Assembly: GCA_946616365.1 (NCBI GenBank)
Contig: CAMOIX010000005.1
Span: forward strand, 1 to 64,000
Length of the DNA stretch: 64,000 nt
Origin: AC2028 sp002373595
Lineage (GTDB): Bacteria > Bacillota > Clostridia > Lachnospirales > Lachnospiraceae
Direction of reading: 5' to 3'
Shown here: piece after piece, positions 1 through 7,756 of the stretch
Numbering within the stretch: the stretch's first letter is position 1
Layout: each line of letters opens with the position of its first letter
The notes under the pieces: generated by a model
The model's input: only the letters and a program-made list of their open reading frames with translations
Told to the model about the DNA's origin: nothing
Database searches by the model: none
Position numbers and translations under genes: made by a program

Positions 1-94
1 TCCATGTGTTCAGCCTAATTCATAAATATGTGTCCAGAATTTTGGGTACATATCACTTTCCGGAGGCGTTTATTGCAAAAGGAGAATATTTATA

Positions 95-123
95 TTGACA
101 ATTTAATAAAATCGGTTTAAAGT
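95..123 (+). promoter_or_regulatory. Housekeeping-type promoter of the first gene
   Basis: TTGACA at 95-100 and TAAAGT at 118-123 are separated by 17 bases. Transcription would start near 130, ahead of the SD site at about 155-162. The region 1-94 holds no convincing gene. Confidence 0.6.
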
Positions 124-166
124 ATCATTGCGAGGTAAGTGGCACTTGCAAAAAAAGGAGGGTATT

Positions 167-766
167 ATGCATATGCTTGAAGACAGGGCGAAGGATTTTT
201 ATGATTTTTTGAATGCAGGTCCCATGACGGATGAAAAAGCCTTTTATATTTTTGACAATATTGATGATATCGAATTTGATTCTGCGAGGGTAGAGCTGTC
301 AATCCGTGTTGTTTTGAATGTATTATCGGACGAAGAAATATGCAAAAAATACCTGGTTTATGATCTGGCAAGGGTTGCGGCATGGATAGTAAACGAAAAG
401 ATAGATTGGGAGTCGTTTGGGTTTTCGGATGATCTGGAGGATATTTCCTTGCTGACGGGCGTTGGAGAGGAGCAGAATATCGCTAAGGACAAGGACGCAG
501 TTGCGGAGAGTATAGTTCATAACCTTGGAAGGATAAAAGAAAGCTGTCATACCGAGCTTAGCGGAGATCTGATCGAAAGCGCGATAGGGCTGACTCTTTA
601 TCCCGAATATGCGGATTCATACGGTGAAGATATCGACTGGGATGAGACCGAATCCAGAATAACGCGCGAGTATTCATCACAGGAGCTCGTCACCGTCATC
701 AGACACCTGACCGAGCAGTATCTTTCGTCCGACGAGGCACCGAGGTATGTTAAAACACTTGCCTGA
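167..766 (+). CDS. Uncharacterised acidic protein, 199 aa
   Basis: I do not recognise the family. The ATG at 167 is preferred over an upstream in-frame TTG because AAAGGAGGG ends about four bases before it and the promoter-predicted transcript starts near 130. The product is strongly acidic, soluble (no membrane segment or signal peptide), probably mostly helical, and has no Cys-pair or nucleotide-binding motif. It lies in an AT-richer accessory patch upstream of a second small gene, a broken vapD-like gene and an integrase-like gene, so a role linked to that toxin or mobile-element context is possible but is only positional inference. Confidence 0.6.
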   Translation: MHMLEDRAKDFYDFLNAGPMTDEKAFYIFDNIDDIEFDSARVELSIRVVLNVLSDEEICKKYLVYDLARVAAWIVNEKIDWESFGFSDDLEDISLLTGVGEEQNIAKDKDAVAESIVHNLGRIKESCHTELSGDLIESAIGLTLYPEYADSYGEDIDWDETESRITREYSSQELVTVIRHLTEQYLSSDEAPRYVKTLA

Positions 767-846
767 AACCGGAATATAGTGATTAGGATTAACAGAATAA
801 TCAAGTCAATATGCGTATCGAAATACAAATGATAGAAGGAGACGAA

Positions 847-1158
847 ATGTATAGTGTGATTATCAGAATAAAAAAAGAAACGGCAGGTGATAAGCTGGAA
901 TTTGTAAAAAGAATAATCGAGAACCAGTATATTAATAAATTCGGAAGAATAATCAATTCAAGTAGGGAATCCGGAACATTGGTTTTTGAAGGAGAGGGCG
1001 ATGAGGCATATGCTTGTATGGATTATGCCACTTCGAGATTGATTCTTCAAAAAGATGTTATGGATTCAATAGAAAGCTGGGAGTGGATCGATAGTGATGA
1101 TCCGGAAGAAAACGGAAGCATCCTGAATTCTTATGAAAAATATTTTAATAAGAAGTAA
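847..1158 (+). CDS. Uncharacterised small acidic protein next to the vapD remnant
   Basis: The 103-residue product starts at the ATG at 847, with GAAGGAG at 835-841; an earlier in-frame ATG at 811 lacks an SD site. It begins with a beta-strand-like stretch (MYSVIIRIKK) and ends in an acidic, Asn/Ser-rich tail. I know no family for it. Its stop lies 12 bases before the start of the vapD-like gene, the spacing expected of an antitoxin-toxin pair, so it is a positional candidate for the antitoxin partner. Nothing in the sequence itself proves that role. Confidence 0.6.
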   Translation: MYSVIIRIKKETAGDKLEFVKRIIENQYINKFGRIINSSRESGTLVFEGEGDEAYACMDYATSRLILQKDVMDSIESWEWIDSDDPEENGSILNSYEKYFNKK

Positions 1159-1170
1159 GGGGTGAATGCT

Positions 1171-1641
1171 ATGACGAAAAAATATAAGCAGATAGCATTT
1201 GATCTGGATACAAAGATGTTGTAAAAGTATTATCCAAGAGATAATTGGAGAAAGGCATATGATGACATAAAAGAACATATGCTTTTAAACGGATTCGAGT
1301 GGCAACAAGGATCTGTGTATGTTTCCAGAAAAAAGCTTTCAACATATGATATCACGATTATTCTGACATATATGGTTGTAAGGTGTCCGTGGTTGAATAA
1401 ATGTATGCGTGATTGCAGAGAAACCGATATAGGAAATTCTCATGATAAGAGCTATATATTTAACACAGACGAAGATATTCCGACTCGCGAAGATATGCAT
1501 AGAACACAACAAGAACCTGAAAAAAAGGGGACAAGAGTCAATATAAAAACCATGATTAAAAAGAATAAAACATTAGCAGATGAAATCAACGGAGAGAGAG
1601 ATTCATTTCGGAGGGAAAGAGGCTTTGGTATAGGTGATTGA
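1171..1641 (+). pseudogene. vapD: VapD-family endoribonuclease-like toxin gene with in-frame stop
   Basis: The frame starts at ATG 1171 after AAGGGGTG and reads KQIAFDLDTKML, then TAA at 1222-1224, then KYYPRDNWRKAYDDIK, GSVYVSRKK and PWLNKCMRDC. These are hallmarks of VapD proteins, which are small Cas2-like endoribonucleases; the FDLD strand carries the expected active-site aspartate. The stop sits where relatives have a charged residue such as Glu, so a single GAA-to-TAA change would explain it. The next in-frame ATG (1279) would give a 120-residue product lacking the FDLD strand. The frame otherwise stays intact to 1641 and touches the next gene. The damage therefore looks recent, or the stop is an assembly error. 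Confidence 0.75.
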
Positions 1642-1642
1642 T

Positions 1643-2560
1643 ATGGGAAAAATGATAGAAAAAAAATACACACTTCCGGAGTCTGAATATTACTCGGACG
1701 AATTCCGCAGATTATGGGATGAGATGCTTGAGAAATATTCCTTTAGGGACAGCGAGACGGAAAGGACCGTCCGTAATTACGGAAGTACCGTAAAACTCAT
1801 ATGCGATCATGCAAAAAAGGATTTTCTCGAGCTTACGGGTGATGACGCCGTTTCTTTTTTCGAAATGCTTGATGAACGCGTGAAGAGAGCCGACCTGAAG
1901 GGCTCTACCGCATTTACATACAAAAAGAATCTGAGAAGTGTCGGGAATTATCTTGAAAGGATGCCGCAGAGCAAAGGGAAAAAAGCATATGCCTCTCCGT
2001 TCACAGGTCTGGTTTTTGACAGAAACGCCGGCAATCGCTTCGCTTCACGAAAACAAAACGAAGGCAAAGAATGTGAAGAAGCCAAGACAGAGGCCGCAAA
2101 AATATTGTCTTCGATAAAACGATCCGAGCGTGAACAATATTATTATATTTTTTGTATGCTGGCGTATTTCGGGGAGCTTACGCCGGTAAAGATATGCGAT
2201 ATGAAACGCGGACAGCTCGGATTTGAAGACGGGAAGGCTGTATTTTCCTTCGAGATCAACAGGCAGCGTCCCAAGACCGAGCTGCCCGGCAGAGAGCTTT
2301 CGAAGCTTCAGCAGGAGACACATAATGTAAGATACAGATTACCGGAAGAAGCGGAAAAAGGTTTTTGTGAGTTTTATCCGGAGTATATCCGACGGGTCGG
2401 AGACCGGATCGGAAAGGAACCGGAGTATGTATTTTACAACAGGAATTACTGCCCGATAAATTTTAAGACCCTGAGTACGACAATAAAAAAGCATATTACA
2501 AAGTGCGGGACGCAGCGGATAAAGCACATCCGCGATCTGTGCGGCATACTGAGTGAGTGA
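1643..2560 (+). CDS. Degenerate tyrosine recombinase-like protein
   Basis: The 305-residue product has the layout of a phage-integrase-type protein. An N-terminal helical SAM-like core-binding part (about residues 15-120, TVRNYGSTVKLICDHA) is followed by a region resembling the start of the catalytic domain (about 150-300). The box I arginine normally seen in a G-x-R-x-x-E context is absent (GELTPVKICDMK). The protein also ends at KHIRDLCGILSE, just where box II begins, so the later catalytic residues and the nucleophilic Tyr are missing. ATG 1643 follows AGGTGAT and overlaps the vapD frame region. It is either a relic integrase or a DNA-binding protein derived from one. Confidence 0.55.
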   Translation: MGKMIEKKYTLPESEYYSDEFRRLWDEMLEKYSFRDSETERTVRNYGSTVKLICDHAKKDFLELTGDDAVSFFEMLDERVKRADLKGSTAFTYKKNLRSVGNYLERMPQSKGKKAYASPFTGLVFDRNAGNRFASRKQNEGKECEEAKTEAAKILSSIKRSEREQYYYIFCMLAYFGELTPVKICDMKRGQLGFEDGKAVFSFEINRQRPKTELPGRELSKLQQETHNVRYRLPEEAEKGFCEFYPEYIRRVGDRIGKEPEYVFYNRNYCPINFKTLSTTIKKHITKCGTQRIKHIRDLCGILSE

Positions 2561-2586
2561 TATTGTCCGGTCTGAGCAGGCGGTGT

Positions 2587-2615
2587 TTGCAACATCGGAG
2601 GACTTTTTGTATAAT
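2587..2615 (+). promoter_or_regulatory. Promoter of the fruK-ptsI operon
   Basis: TTGCAA (2587-2592) and TATAAT (2610-2615) are 17 bases apart, with TG directly before the -10. The predicted start of transcription is near 2622, which places a GGAGGT SD-like site (2618-2623) partly upstream of the transcript. Confidence 0.75.
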
Positions 2616-2631
2616 TACGGAGGTACAGTAA

Positions 2632-2646
2632 ATGCTGGTCGGATAA
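2632..2646 (+). other. Four-codon minicistron overlapping the fruK leader
   Basis: ATG-CTG-GTC-GGA-TAA lies eight bases after GGAGGT and stops four bases before the fruK ATG, in a different frame. If it is translated, terminating ribosomes could restart on fruK, which has only a weak SD of its own. The fruK promoter may exclude the SD from the transcript, so translation is doubtful. Confidence 0.25.
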
Positions 2647-2650
2647 GAAA

Positions 2651-3571
2651 ATGATTTATACAGTTACGCTCAATCCTTCAATAGATCATATAGTTAGAAT
2701 GAATTCTCCGATACGCGATGGTGAGACCAATCGCTGTTCTTCGGAGGATTTTTTTATTGGCGGTAAAGGGATCAATGTCTCTACGATCCTTAAGGAGCTG
2801 GGACTTGAAAGCACGGCGATGGGTTTTCTTGCCGGATTTACCGGTGCCGAGATAAAAAAAGAAGTCGAAGCCAGAGGGATAGTGTCCGATTTTACAGAGC
2901 TTGAGAGCGGCAATACCAGAATAAACATTAAGCTCAAGGGCGCATCCGAGACCGAGATAAACGGATTGGGACCGGATATCCCGATGAGCTGTTTTGAAGA
3001 TTTAAAATCAAAGCTTTCAAAAATAAAAAAAGGTGATGTTCTCATACTTGCGGGCAGTGTTCCGCCGTCCCTTCCGGATGATGCATATTCACAGCTTCTG
3101 TCTGCCGCCGGCGAGGGAGCCGTAACGATAGTCGATGCATCCGGGATACAGCTCGTGAATGCGCTTAAGGAGCATCCGTTTCTTATAAAACCGAATATTG
3201 CCGAGCTTCGTGAGGCTGCCGGACTTCCGACGGACAGCGGCGGATCCGTTATCTCCATGTGTGAAAGGATGCGCTCACTCGGCGCGCGCAATATACTTGT
3301 ATCGATGGGCGCGGACGGTGCGGTGTTTTGCCTTGAAAACGGAGAAGCGTATGCGGCGGAGGCGGCAGTAGGCACGCTTAAAAATTCTGTTGGAAGCGGG
3401 GACTCGATGCTGGCGGGCTTTATATATTCCTATCTTGATGAGCATGACCCCGCCAAAGCTCTGAAGATGGGGACGGCGGCAGGCGGTGCCACAGCGTTTA
3501 ACGATGATCTTGCCACAAAGGAAATGATCCTTTCCGTTTTGAATTCGCTCCCTGATCCGAAAAGGATCTGA
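2651..3571 (+). CDS. fruK: 1-phosphofructokinase (PfkB family)
   Basis: The enzyme phosphorylates fructose 1-phosphate to fructose 1,6-bisphosphate in the cytoplasm. The 306-residue length, the N-terminus MIYTVTLNPSIDHIV, the substrate motif GGKGINVS near residue 40, and the C-terminal anion-hole/catalytic-base motif VGSGDSMLAGF near 247-257 are typical of FruK and related tagatose-6-phosphate kinases. It is followed after 65 bases by the gene for PTS Enzyme I, which fits use of PTS-imported fructose. No fructose Enzyme II or HPr gene is present here, so the transporter must be encoded elsewhere. Tagatose-6-phosphate kinase is the main alternative call. Confidence 0.88.
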   Translation: MIYTVTLNPSIDHIVRMNSPIRDGETNRCSSEDFFIGGKGINVSTILKELGLESTAMGFLAGFTGAEIKKEVEARGIVSDFTELESGNTRINIKLKGASETEINGLGPDIPMSCFEDLKSKLSKIKKGDVLILAGSVPPSLPDDAYSQLLSAAGEGAVTIVDASGIQLVNALKEHPFLIKPNIAELREAAGLPTDSGGSVISMCERMRSLGARNILVSMGADGAVFCLENGEAYAAEAAVGTLKNSVGSGDSMLAGFIYSYLDEHDPAKALKMGTAAGGATAFNDDLATKEMILSVLNSLPDPKRI

Positions 3572-3636
3572 CGGAGCATATAACCGACGGGAGAATACGG
3601 AGCGTACATATTAAGGGAACTTACGGGAGCAGAGAA

Positions 3637-5298
3637 ATGCCGGAGAGCGAATCAAAAAAGATAACAGGTTTTTCTTCTTTTCCGGGAATGGCGCTCGGGA
3701 AAGCATATGTGGTATGCGATGAGTTTCCTTCGGATGAGGGCGTATCGGAGTTTTCACACCTCAGTAACGAGGAGCGCGCAGGCGAATACCGGAGAGTGCT
3801 TGATGACTACAAGAACTCTGTAGGAATCCTCGCGGAAAAGATACGGCGCAATATCGGCGCAAACGAGGCCGCGATAGTACTGAGCAGGATAATCATGCTC
3901 GAGGATGCGGATTACTCCGGCGAGATAGAGAGACTGATCCTCGAAGGGATGGAAATATCCCGGGCGATCTACTTTGTGTCGGATACGATACGGGCCAATA
4001 TATCCGCGCTTCCCGAGGAATATATGAGAGCCAGAGCGGATGATGTCCTCGATATAAGAAACGGACTTCTCGGTGCTCTTTACGGTAAAAAGGAAGCCGA
4101 TTACAGCGATGTTCCCGAAGGCTCGATCCTTATCCTTAAAAACATTTCGGTCTCCACTGCCGCAACCATAGACAAGGAGCGCGTAAAGGCAATAGTAGTG
4201 GAGGAGGGCAGTGCATCCTCCCACTCATCCATTATACTCTCCGCAATGGGGATCCCCACCGCATTCGGAGTCGGCGAATCTGCCGGGCTTATCTCCACGG
4301 GCGATACTGTTTTTGTCGATACGACCAAAACGGAGAGTGAGTTGGCGGTTGTAAGAAACGATGACGACAGGCGTATGTACGAAGTCAGGATAGAAAACTA
4401 CAATGCGCTTGTGGCAAGATCCAAAAACGACATAAGGAAAAAGATCACTACAAAGGACGGACGAAACATTGAAATATGCTGCAATATCGGCACTGCAGAG
4501 GATGCAGGCGAAGCTCTCGAAAACGGAGGAGACGGGATAGGTCTTCTTCGCACGGAATTTCTATTCTCCGACAGAGAGACCCCGCCGACAGAAGACGAAC
4601 AGTTTGAATGCTATACGAAGATACTTCAGATAATGAAGGAATATCAGGTGACTATCAGGACACTTGATGCAGGAGGAGACAAACCACTCTCGTATATACC
4701 AATACCCAAGGAGGATAATCCGGCACTGGGTGTGCGTGGTATCAGACTCTATAGGAGATTTCCGGATATATACAAGACACAGCTGCGTGCGCTCGTACGT
4801 GCATCGGCGTACGGTGATCTGAGAATTATGATCCCGATGGTGACGGATATCGAAGAGATGGATTCGGTAAGATCATATATATCCGAGGTGATGAGAGACT
4901 TTGACAGATCGGGTATTTCATATAACAGAGAATTAAAGATCGGATGCATGATCGAAACGCCCGCAGCCGCTATATGTGCGCAGGAGCTGGCAGAGCATGC
5001 GGATTTTTTCTCCATAGGCACAAATGATCTTGTTCAGTATGTTATGTGCGCGGACAGAAATAACTCACGAGTGACTTCTCCCAGGATGATTTACAATCCG
5101 GCTGTAACGAGACTGATCAAAGGTGTTGCTGACGCTGCCGCAGAAAAAGGTATACCTGTAAGTGTATGCGGCGAAGCAGCATCGGATGAGGATTTCATCA
5201 GGATCCTTCTCTCATATGGGATAGAGAGCTTTAGCGTAAGCCCCGGGAAGTGCGCTGTCGTAAAGCAGATGCTATCAGAAATCTCTATTGCCGACTAA
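3637..5298 (+). CDS. ptsI: PTS Enzyme I (phosphoenolpyruvate-protein phosphotransferase)
   Basis: The protein takes phosphate from phosphoenolpyruvate onto a histidine and passes it to HPr, driving PTS sugar uptake. The 553 residues match the family (about 570). The phospho-histidine lies in GSASSHSSI at about residue 196, followed by the hinge; the PEP-binding barrel shows GLLRTEFLF, AGGDKPL, MIETPAAA, IGTNDLVQY and CGEAASD. The His loop differs slightly from the usual G-x-T-S-H-T. The start at 3637 follows GGGAGCAGAG. The gene is very probably co-transcribed with fruK; the hpr gene expected beside ptsI in many Firmicutes is not in this window. Confidence 0.93.
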   Translation: MPESESKKITGFSSFPGMALGKAYVVCDEFPSDEGVSEFSHLSNEERAGEYRRVLDDYKNSVGILAEKIRRNIGANEAAIVLSRIIMLEDADYSGEIERLILEGMEISRAIYFVSDTIRANISALPEEYMRARADDVLDIRNGLLGALYGKKEADYSDVPEGSILILKNISVSTAATIDKERVKAIVVEEGSASSHSSIILSAMGIPTAFGVGESAGLISTGDTVFVDTTKTESELAVVRNDDDRRMYEVRIENYNALVARSKNDIRKKITTKDGRNIEICCNIGTAEDAGEALENGGDGIGLLRTEFLFSDRETPPTEDEQFECYTKILQIMKEYQVTIRTLDAGGDKPLSYIPIPKEDNPALGVRGIRLYRRFPDIYKTQLRALVRASAYGDLRIMIPMVTDIEEMDSVRSYISEVMRDFDRSGISYNRELKIGCMIETPAAAICAQELAEHADFFSIGTNDLVQYVMCADRNNSRVTSPRMIYNPAVTRLIKGVADAAAEKGIPVSVCGEAASDEDFIRILLSYGIESFSVSPGKCAVVKQMLSEISIAD

Positions 5299-5322
5299 CG
5301 GATATTGCTATTACCCGGAGCA

Positions 5323-5350
5323 TTTACATTTGATCCTAACAGCGTATAAT
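5323..5350 (+). promoter_or_regulatory. Promoter of the ECF transporter gene
   Basis: TTTACA (5323-5328) and TATAAT (5345-5350) are separated by 16 bases. The predicted transcript starts near 5357, leaving a leader of about 46 bases, too short for a riboswitch. Confidence 0.65.
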
Positions 5351-5402
5351 ACACGTAACAAGAATTAATCTGTATTTGTAGAGAAAAGAGGTGAAAATAG
5401 TT

Positions 5403-6008
5403 ATGGTATCACAGGCAGGAAAAACCAAATCGAGAGCGGGACAAGATACGCTCATCAAAGTTGTTTTCACTGGTCTGCTCGCAGCTTTGTCTTACGTAGT
5501 ATTTACATTTTTACAGATCAAGATCCCGCTTCCCGGAGGAGATGCAGTATCGATCCATCTCGGTAATGCGGTTTGCGTAATAGGAGCACTTCTTATCGGA
5601 GGCTTCTGGGGAGGTCTCGGAGGAGCCATAGGAATGACTATAGGAGACATCTTTGATCCGGTATATGTTGTATATGCGCCCAAGACCTTTGTTCTTAAGC
5701 TTTGCATCGGTCTTATTACCGGACTTGTCGCTCATAAGATCGGACATATCAGCGAACAGTCGGACAAGAAAAAGGTAGTCGGATGGGCAATTGCGGGATC
5801 CGTGGCAGGATTGCTCTTTAACGTTATCTTTGATCCGCTTGTTGGATATTTCTATAAGAGATTCCTTCTCGGCAAACCTGCAGCCGATATCACGCTTGCT
5901 TGGAACATAAGTGTCACGGCGTTTAATGCTTTCGTATCAACGATCGTGGCGGTGCTCGTTTATCTGGCACTCAGACCGGCGCTTAAGAAAGCAGGTCTTA
6001 TCGAGTGA
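5403..6008 (+). CDS. ECF transporter S component (substrate-binding membrane subunit)
   Basis: This 201-residue integral membrane protein has about six hydrophobic segments. The pattern IPLPGGDAVSIHLGNAVCVIG followed by a Gly-rich helix (WGGLGGAIGMTIGDIFDP) and KTFVLKL is typical of energy-coupling-factor S components, which bind a vitamin or other micronutrient and work with a shared EcfA/A'/T module. No energising module is in the window, so it would be a group II S component. The substrate cannot be read from the sequence. The ATG at 5403 is preferred to the upstream GTG at 5391 because AGAGGTG is correctly spaced for it. Confidence 0.85.
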   Translation: MVSQAGKTKSRAGQDTLIKVVFTGLLAALSYVVFTFLQIKIPLPGGDAVSIHLGNAVCVIGALLIGGFWGGLGGAIGMTIGDIFDPVYVVYAPKTFVLKLCIGLITGLVAHKIGHISEQSDKKKVVGWAIAGSVAGLLFNVIFDPLVGYFYKRFLLGKPAADITLAWNISVTAFNAFVSTIVAVLVYLALRPALKKAGLIE

Positions 6009-6033
6009 TCGTGACAGGATAATAAGTATAATA

Positions 6034-6060
6034 AAACAGGCGGCTCATGGCCGCCTGTTT
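6034..6060. terminator. Bidirectional intrinsic terminator
   Basis: AAACAGGCGGC (6034-6044) and GCCGCCTGTTT (6050-6060) form a perfect 11-bp stem with a TCATG loop. It has A-rich and T-rich flanks and lies between the convergent ECF gene and the TSCPD gene. Confidence 0.9.
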
Positions 6061-6101
6061 ATATTCTGAAGATATGTTTTTCAAACAACAGAAATTGAGG
6101 G

Positions 6102-6359
6102 TCAGATAGATGCGAGAGCCTGGTCGAGAGCTTTTGAAAGCTGGTCGGCGCATGATGTTCCGCGTCCCTTGCAATCGTTTCCGCGAATGATGTCGCTTAC
6201 CTCAGATGCGGGCCTTCCCTCTACGAGTTTCCCTATAGCCTTGAGATTGCCGTTGCATCCGTTTGTGAAGACGAGATTGTGGATGCGGTTCTCATCATCA
6301 AGCTGGAAAGTGATATTGGTCGAGCAAACGCCCGTGGGTTTGAAATTGATTTCTCTCAT
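6102..6359 (-). CDS. TSCPD domain protein
   Basis: The 85-residue protein matches the small stand-alone TSCPD family (TIGR03905-type). It shows an N-terminal beta-rich segment with GVCSTNITFQLD, FTNGCNGNLKAIGKLVEG in the middle, and a Cys pair CKGRGTSCADQL near the C-terminus. The same domain occurs at the C-terminus of some ribonucleotide reductases. The molecular role of the stand-alone form is not established. AGGAGATC precedes the start, and the gene follows the phosphofructokinase gene after 15 bases, so it is very probably its operon partner. Confidence 0.85.
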   Translation of the reverse strand: MREINFKPTGVCSTNITFQLDDENRIHNLVFTNGCNGNLKAIGKLVEGRPASEVSDIIRGNDCKGRGTSCADQLSKALDQALASI

Positions 6360-6374
6360 TTTGATCTCCTAAAA

Positions 6375-7703
6375 CTATTTCCTGGTTCTCTTCTTGGTCT
6401 CGGTCTTGGCAGGTTTCTCGAACTTGACCGGCTTGTCGGGTTTCTGAAGCTTCTCCTGGAATCCGGGACGATAGAGGTGTCTCGGGATACCGTCTACCAT
6501 GATGGGCGCAACATCGCCCTGGATAAGAGGTCTTACATAAGTGATGAATTCCTGAGTTACATAGGTTCCGTCCTTGGTGATCCACTCTCTGGGTACGAGT
6601 CTCTCGTCATTAGCAATCTTGTGGACATCCTTAACCTCAGTCGTTGCCTGATAAGGATCATCGGAAAGTCTGATAAATACAACCATCTTTCCGGTATCGC
6701 CTTCGTCCGCAGCTTTCATAGCTGCACCACCTACCTCGTATGCTTCAAGGATATCGACTCTCGATGAACAGTGGCTGGCTGCGCGCTGTAAGGTGGAGAG
6801 CTCAATGGCACGGGTCTTGCATCCTATCTTTGCCGATACGACATCACACAGATATCTGGCTGTTCCGGTGAGCTGCTTGTGTCCGAAAGCATCGACATAC
6901 TCGATGGTATTGCCGAGCTCGCTTATGTACTTTCCGTCTGCGGTTCTGATACCCTCTGAAACCGCTACGACTATGGATTCTTTTTTCTTAAGCATATTTC
7001 CGATCTTGTCTATGAATCCGTCTACATCGAAAGGAAGCTCGGGAAGGTAGATGAGGTCGGGACCGTCACAATCCTCGCCCTTTGCCAGAGCGGATGCACC
7101 GGTGAGCCATCCTGCGTTTCTTCCCATTATCTCGATGATAATAACCTGTCCGTTCTTGGTCTCAAGGCTCCAGCCGTCGCGGATGATCTCCTTAACGGAA
7201 GTACCGATGTATTTAGCGGCTGATCCGTATCCGGGAGTGTGATCGGTAAGAGCGAGGTCATTGTCGATGGTCTTGGGACATCCGACAAAGCGGATATCCG
7301 AACCGGTGATGATCGCAAAGTCAGAGAGCTTCTTGATCGTATCCATGGAATCGTTACCGCCGATGTATATGAAGCAGTCGATCTCGAGATCGTCGAGTAT
7401 CCGAAAGATGGTCTTGTAGAGATCTTCATTCTCATGAATGTTGGGAAGTTTATAACGGCAGGAGCCGAGATATGCCGAGGGGGTACGCTTCAGGAGCTCT
7501 GCGTCGAGGCCTGTCTGGATATGCTCGGAGAGGTCAACATAGCGACCTTCGAGAAGTCCCTGTACTCCGTGGATCATGCCGTATACCTTCTTGTATCCGC
7601 GGTCCATAGCGGTACGGTATACACCTGCAAGTGACGAATTGATAGCTGCGGTGGGTCCTCCGGACTGGCCGACAATGACATTTCGTTTTTCTTTTCTGAG
7701 CAT
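6375..7703 (-). CDS. pfp: Pyrophosphate-type 6-phosphofructokinase with basic C-terminal tail
   Basis: It converts fructose 6-phosphate to the 1,6-bisphosphate, the committed glycolytic step. Of its 442 residues, GQSGGPTAAINSS near the N-terminus, GGNDSMDT at 115-122 and PKTIDNDL at 143-150 are the key sites. The Lys in PKTIDND (Gly in ATP enzymes) and an Asp after Gly-Gly-Asn instead of GGDGS point to PPi rather than ATP as phosphate donor, although the canonical PPi motif is GGDD and this one is GGND. Residues from about 420 form a Lys/Pro-rich tail not needed in the family. AAAGGAGGT precedes the ATG and a separate promoter lies just upstream. Confidence 0.88.
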   Translation of the reverse strand: MLRKEKRNVIVGQSGGPTAAINSSLAGVYRTAMDRGYKKVYGMIHGVQGLLEGRYVDLSEHIQTGLDAELLKRTPSAYLGSCRYKLPNIHENEDLYKTIFRILDDLEIDCFIYIGGNDSMDTIKKLSDFAIITGSDIRFVGCPKTIDNDLALTDHTPGYGSAAKYIGTSVKEIIRDGWSLETKNGQVIIIEIMGRNAGWLTGASALAKGEDCDGPDLIYLPELPFDVDGFIDKIGNMLKKKESIVVAVSEGIRTADGKYISELGNTIEYVDAFGHKQLTGTARYLCDVVSAKIGCKTRAIELSTLQRAASHCSSRVDILEAYEVGGAAMKAADEGDTGKMVVFIRLSDDPYQATTEVKDVHKIANDERLVPREWITKDGTYVTQEFITYVRPLIQGDVAPIMVDGIPRHLYRPGFQEKLQKPDKPVKFEKPAKTETKKRTRK

Positions 7704-7726
7704 GGTCTGATACCTCCTTTTGGCTA

Positions 7727-7756
7727 ATTATATATTGTAAGATGCGGTTATGGCAA
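7727..7756 (-). promoter_or_regulatory. Promoter for the phosphofructokinase-TSCPD pair
   Basis: On the minus strand TTGCCA (7756-7751) and TATAAT (7732-7727) are 18 bases apart. They overlap the 3' end of the upstream membrane-protein gene, which would allow glycolytic expression independent of it. Confidence 0.6.

Noticed and set aside
1..60. Possible insertion-sequence end (TGTCCAGAATTTTGGGTACA region)
   Set aside because: It looks like an IS terminal sequence but no transposase or matching inverted end is visible inside the window, so it cannot be supported.
1222..1224. Recoding of the TAA in the vapD-like gene
   Set aside because: TAA is not a known selenocysteine or pyrrolysine codon and no recoding structure is apparent; a nonsense mutation is simpler.
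2686..3375. 229-codon antisense frame over fruK
   Set aside because: Shadow frame; fruK motifs on the plus strand are clear.
5351..5402. Riboswitch upstream of the ECF S-component gene
   Set aside because: The predicted leader is only about 46 bases with no room for a known vitamin riboswitch.
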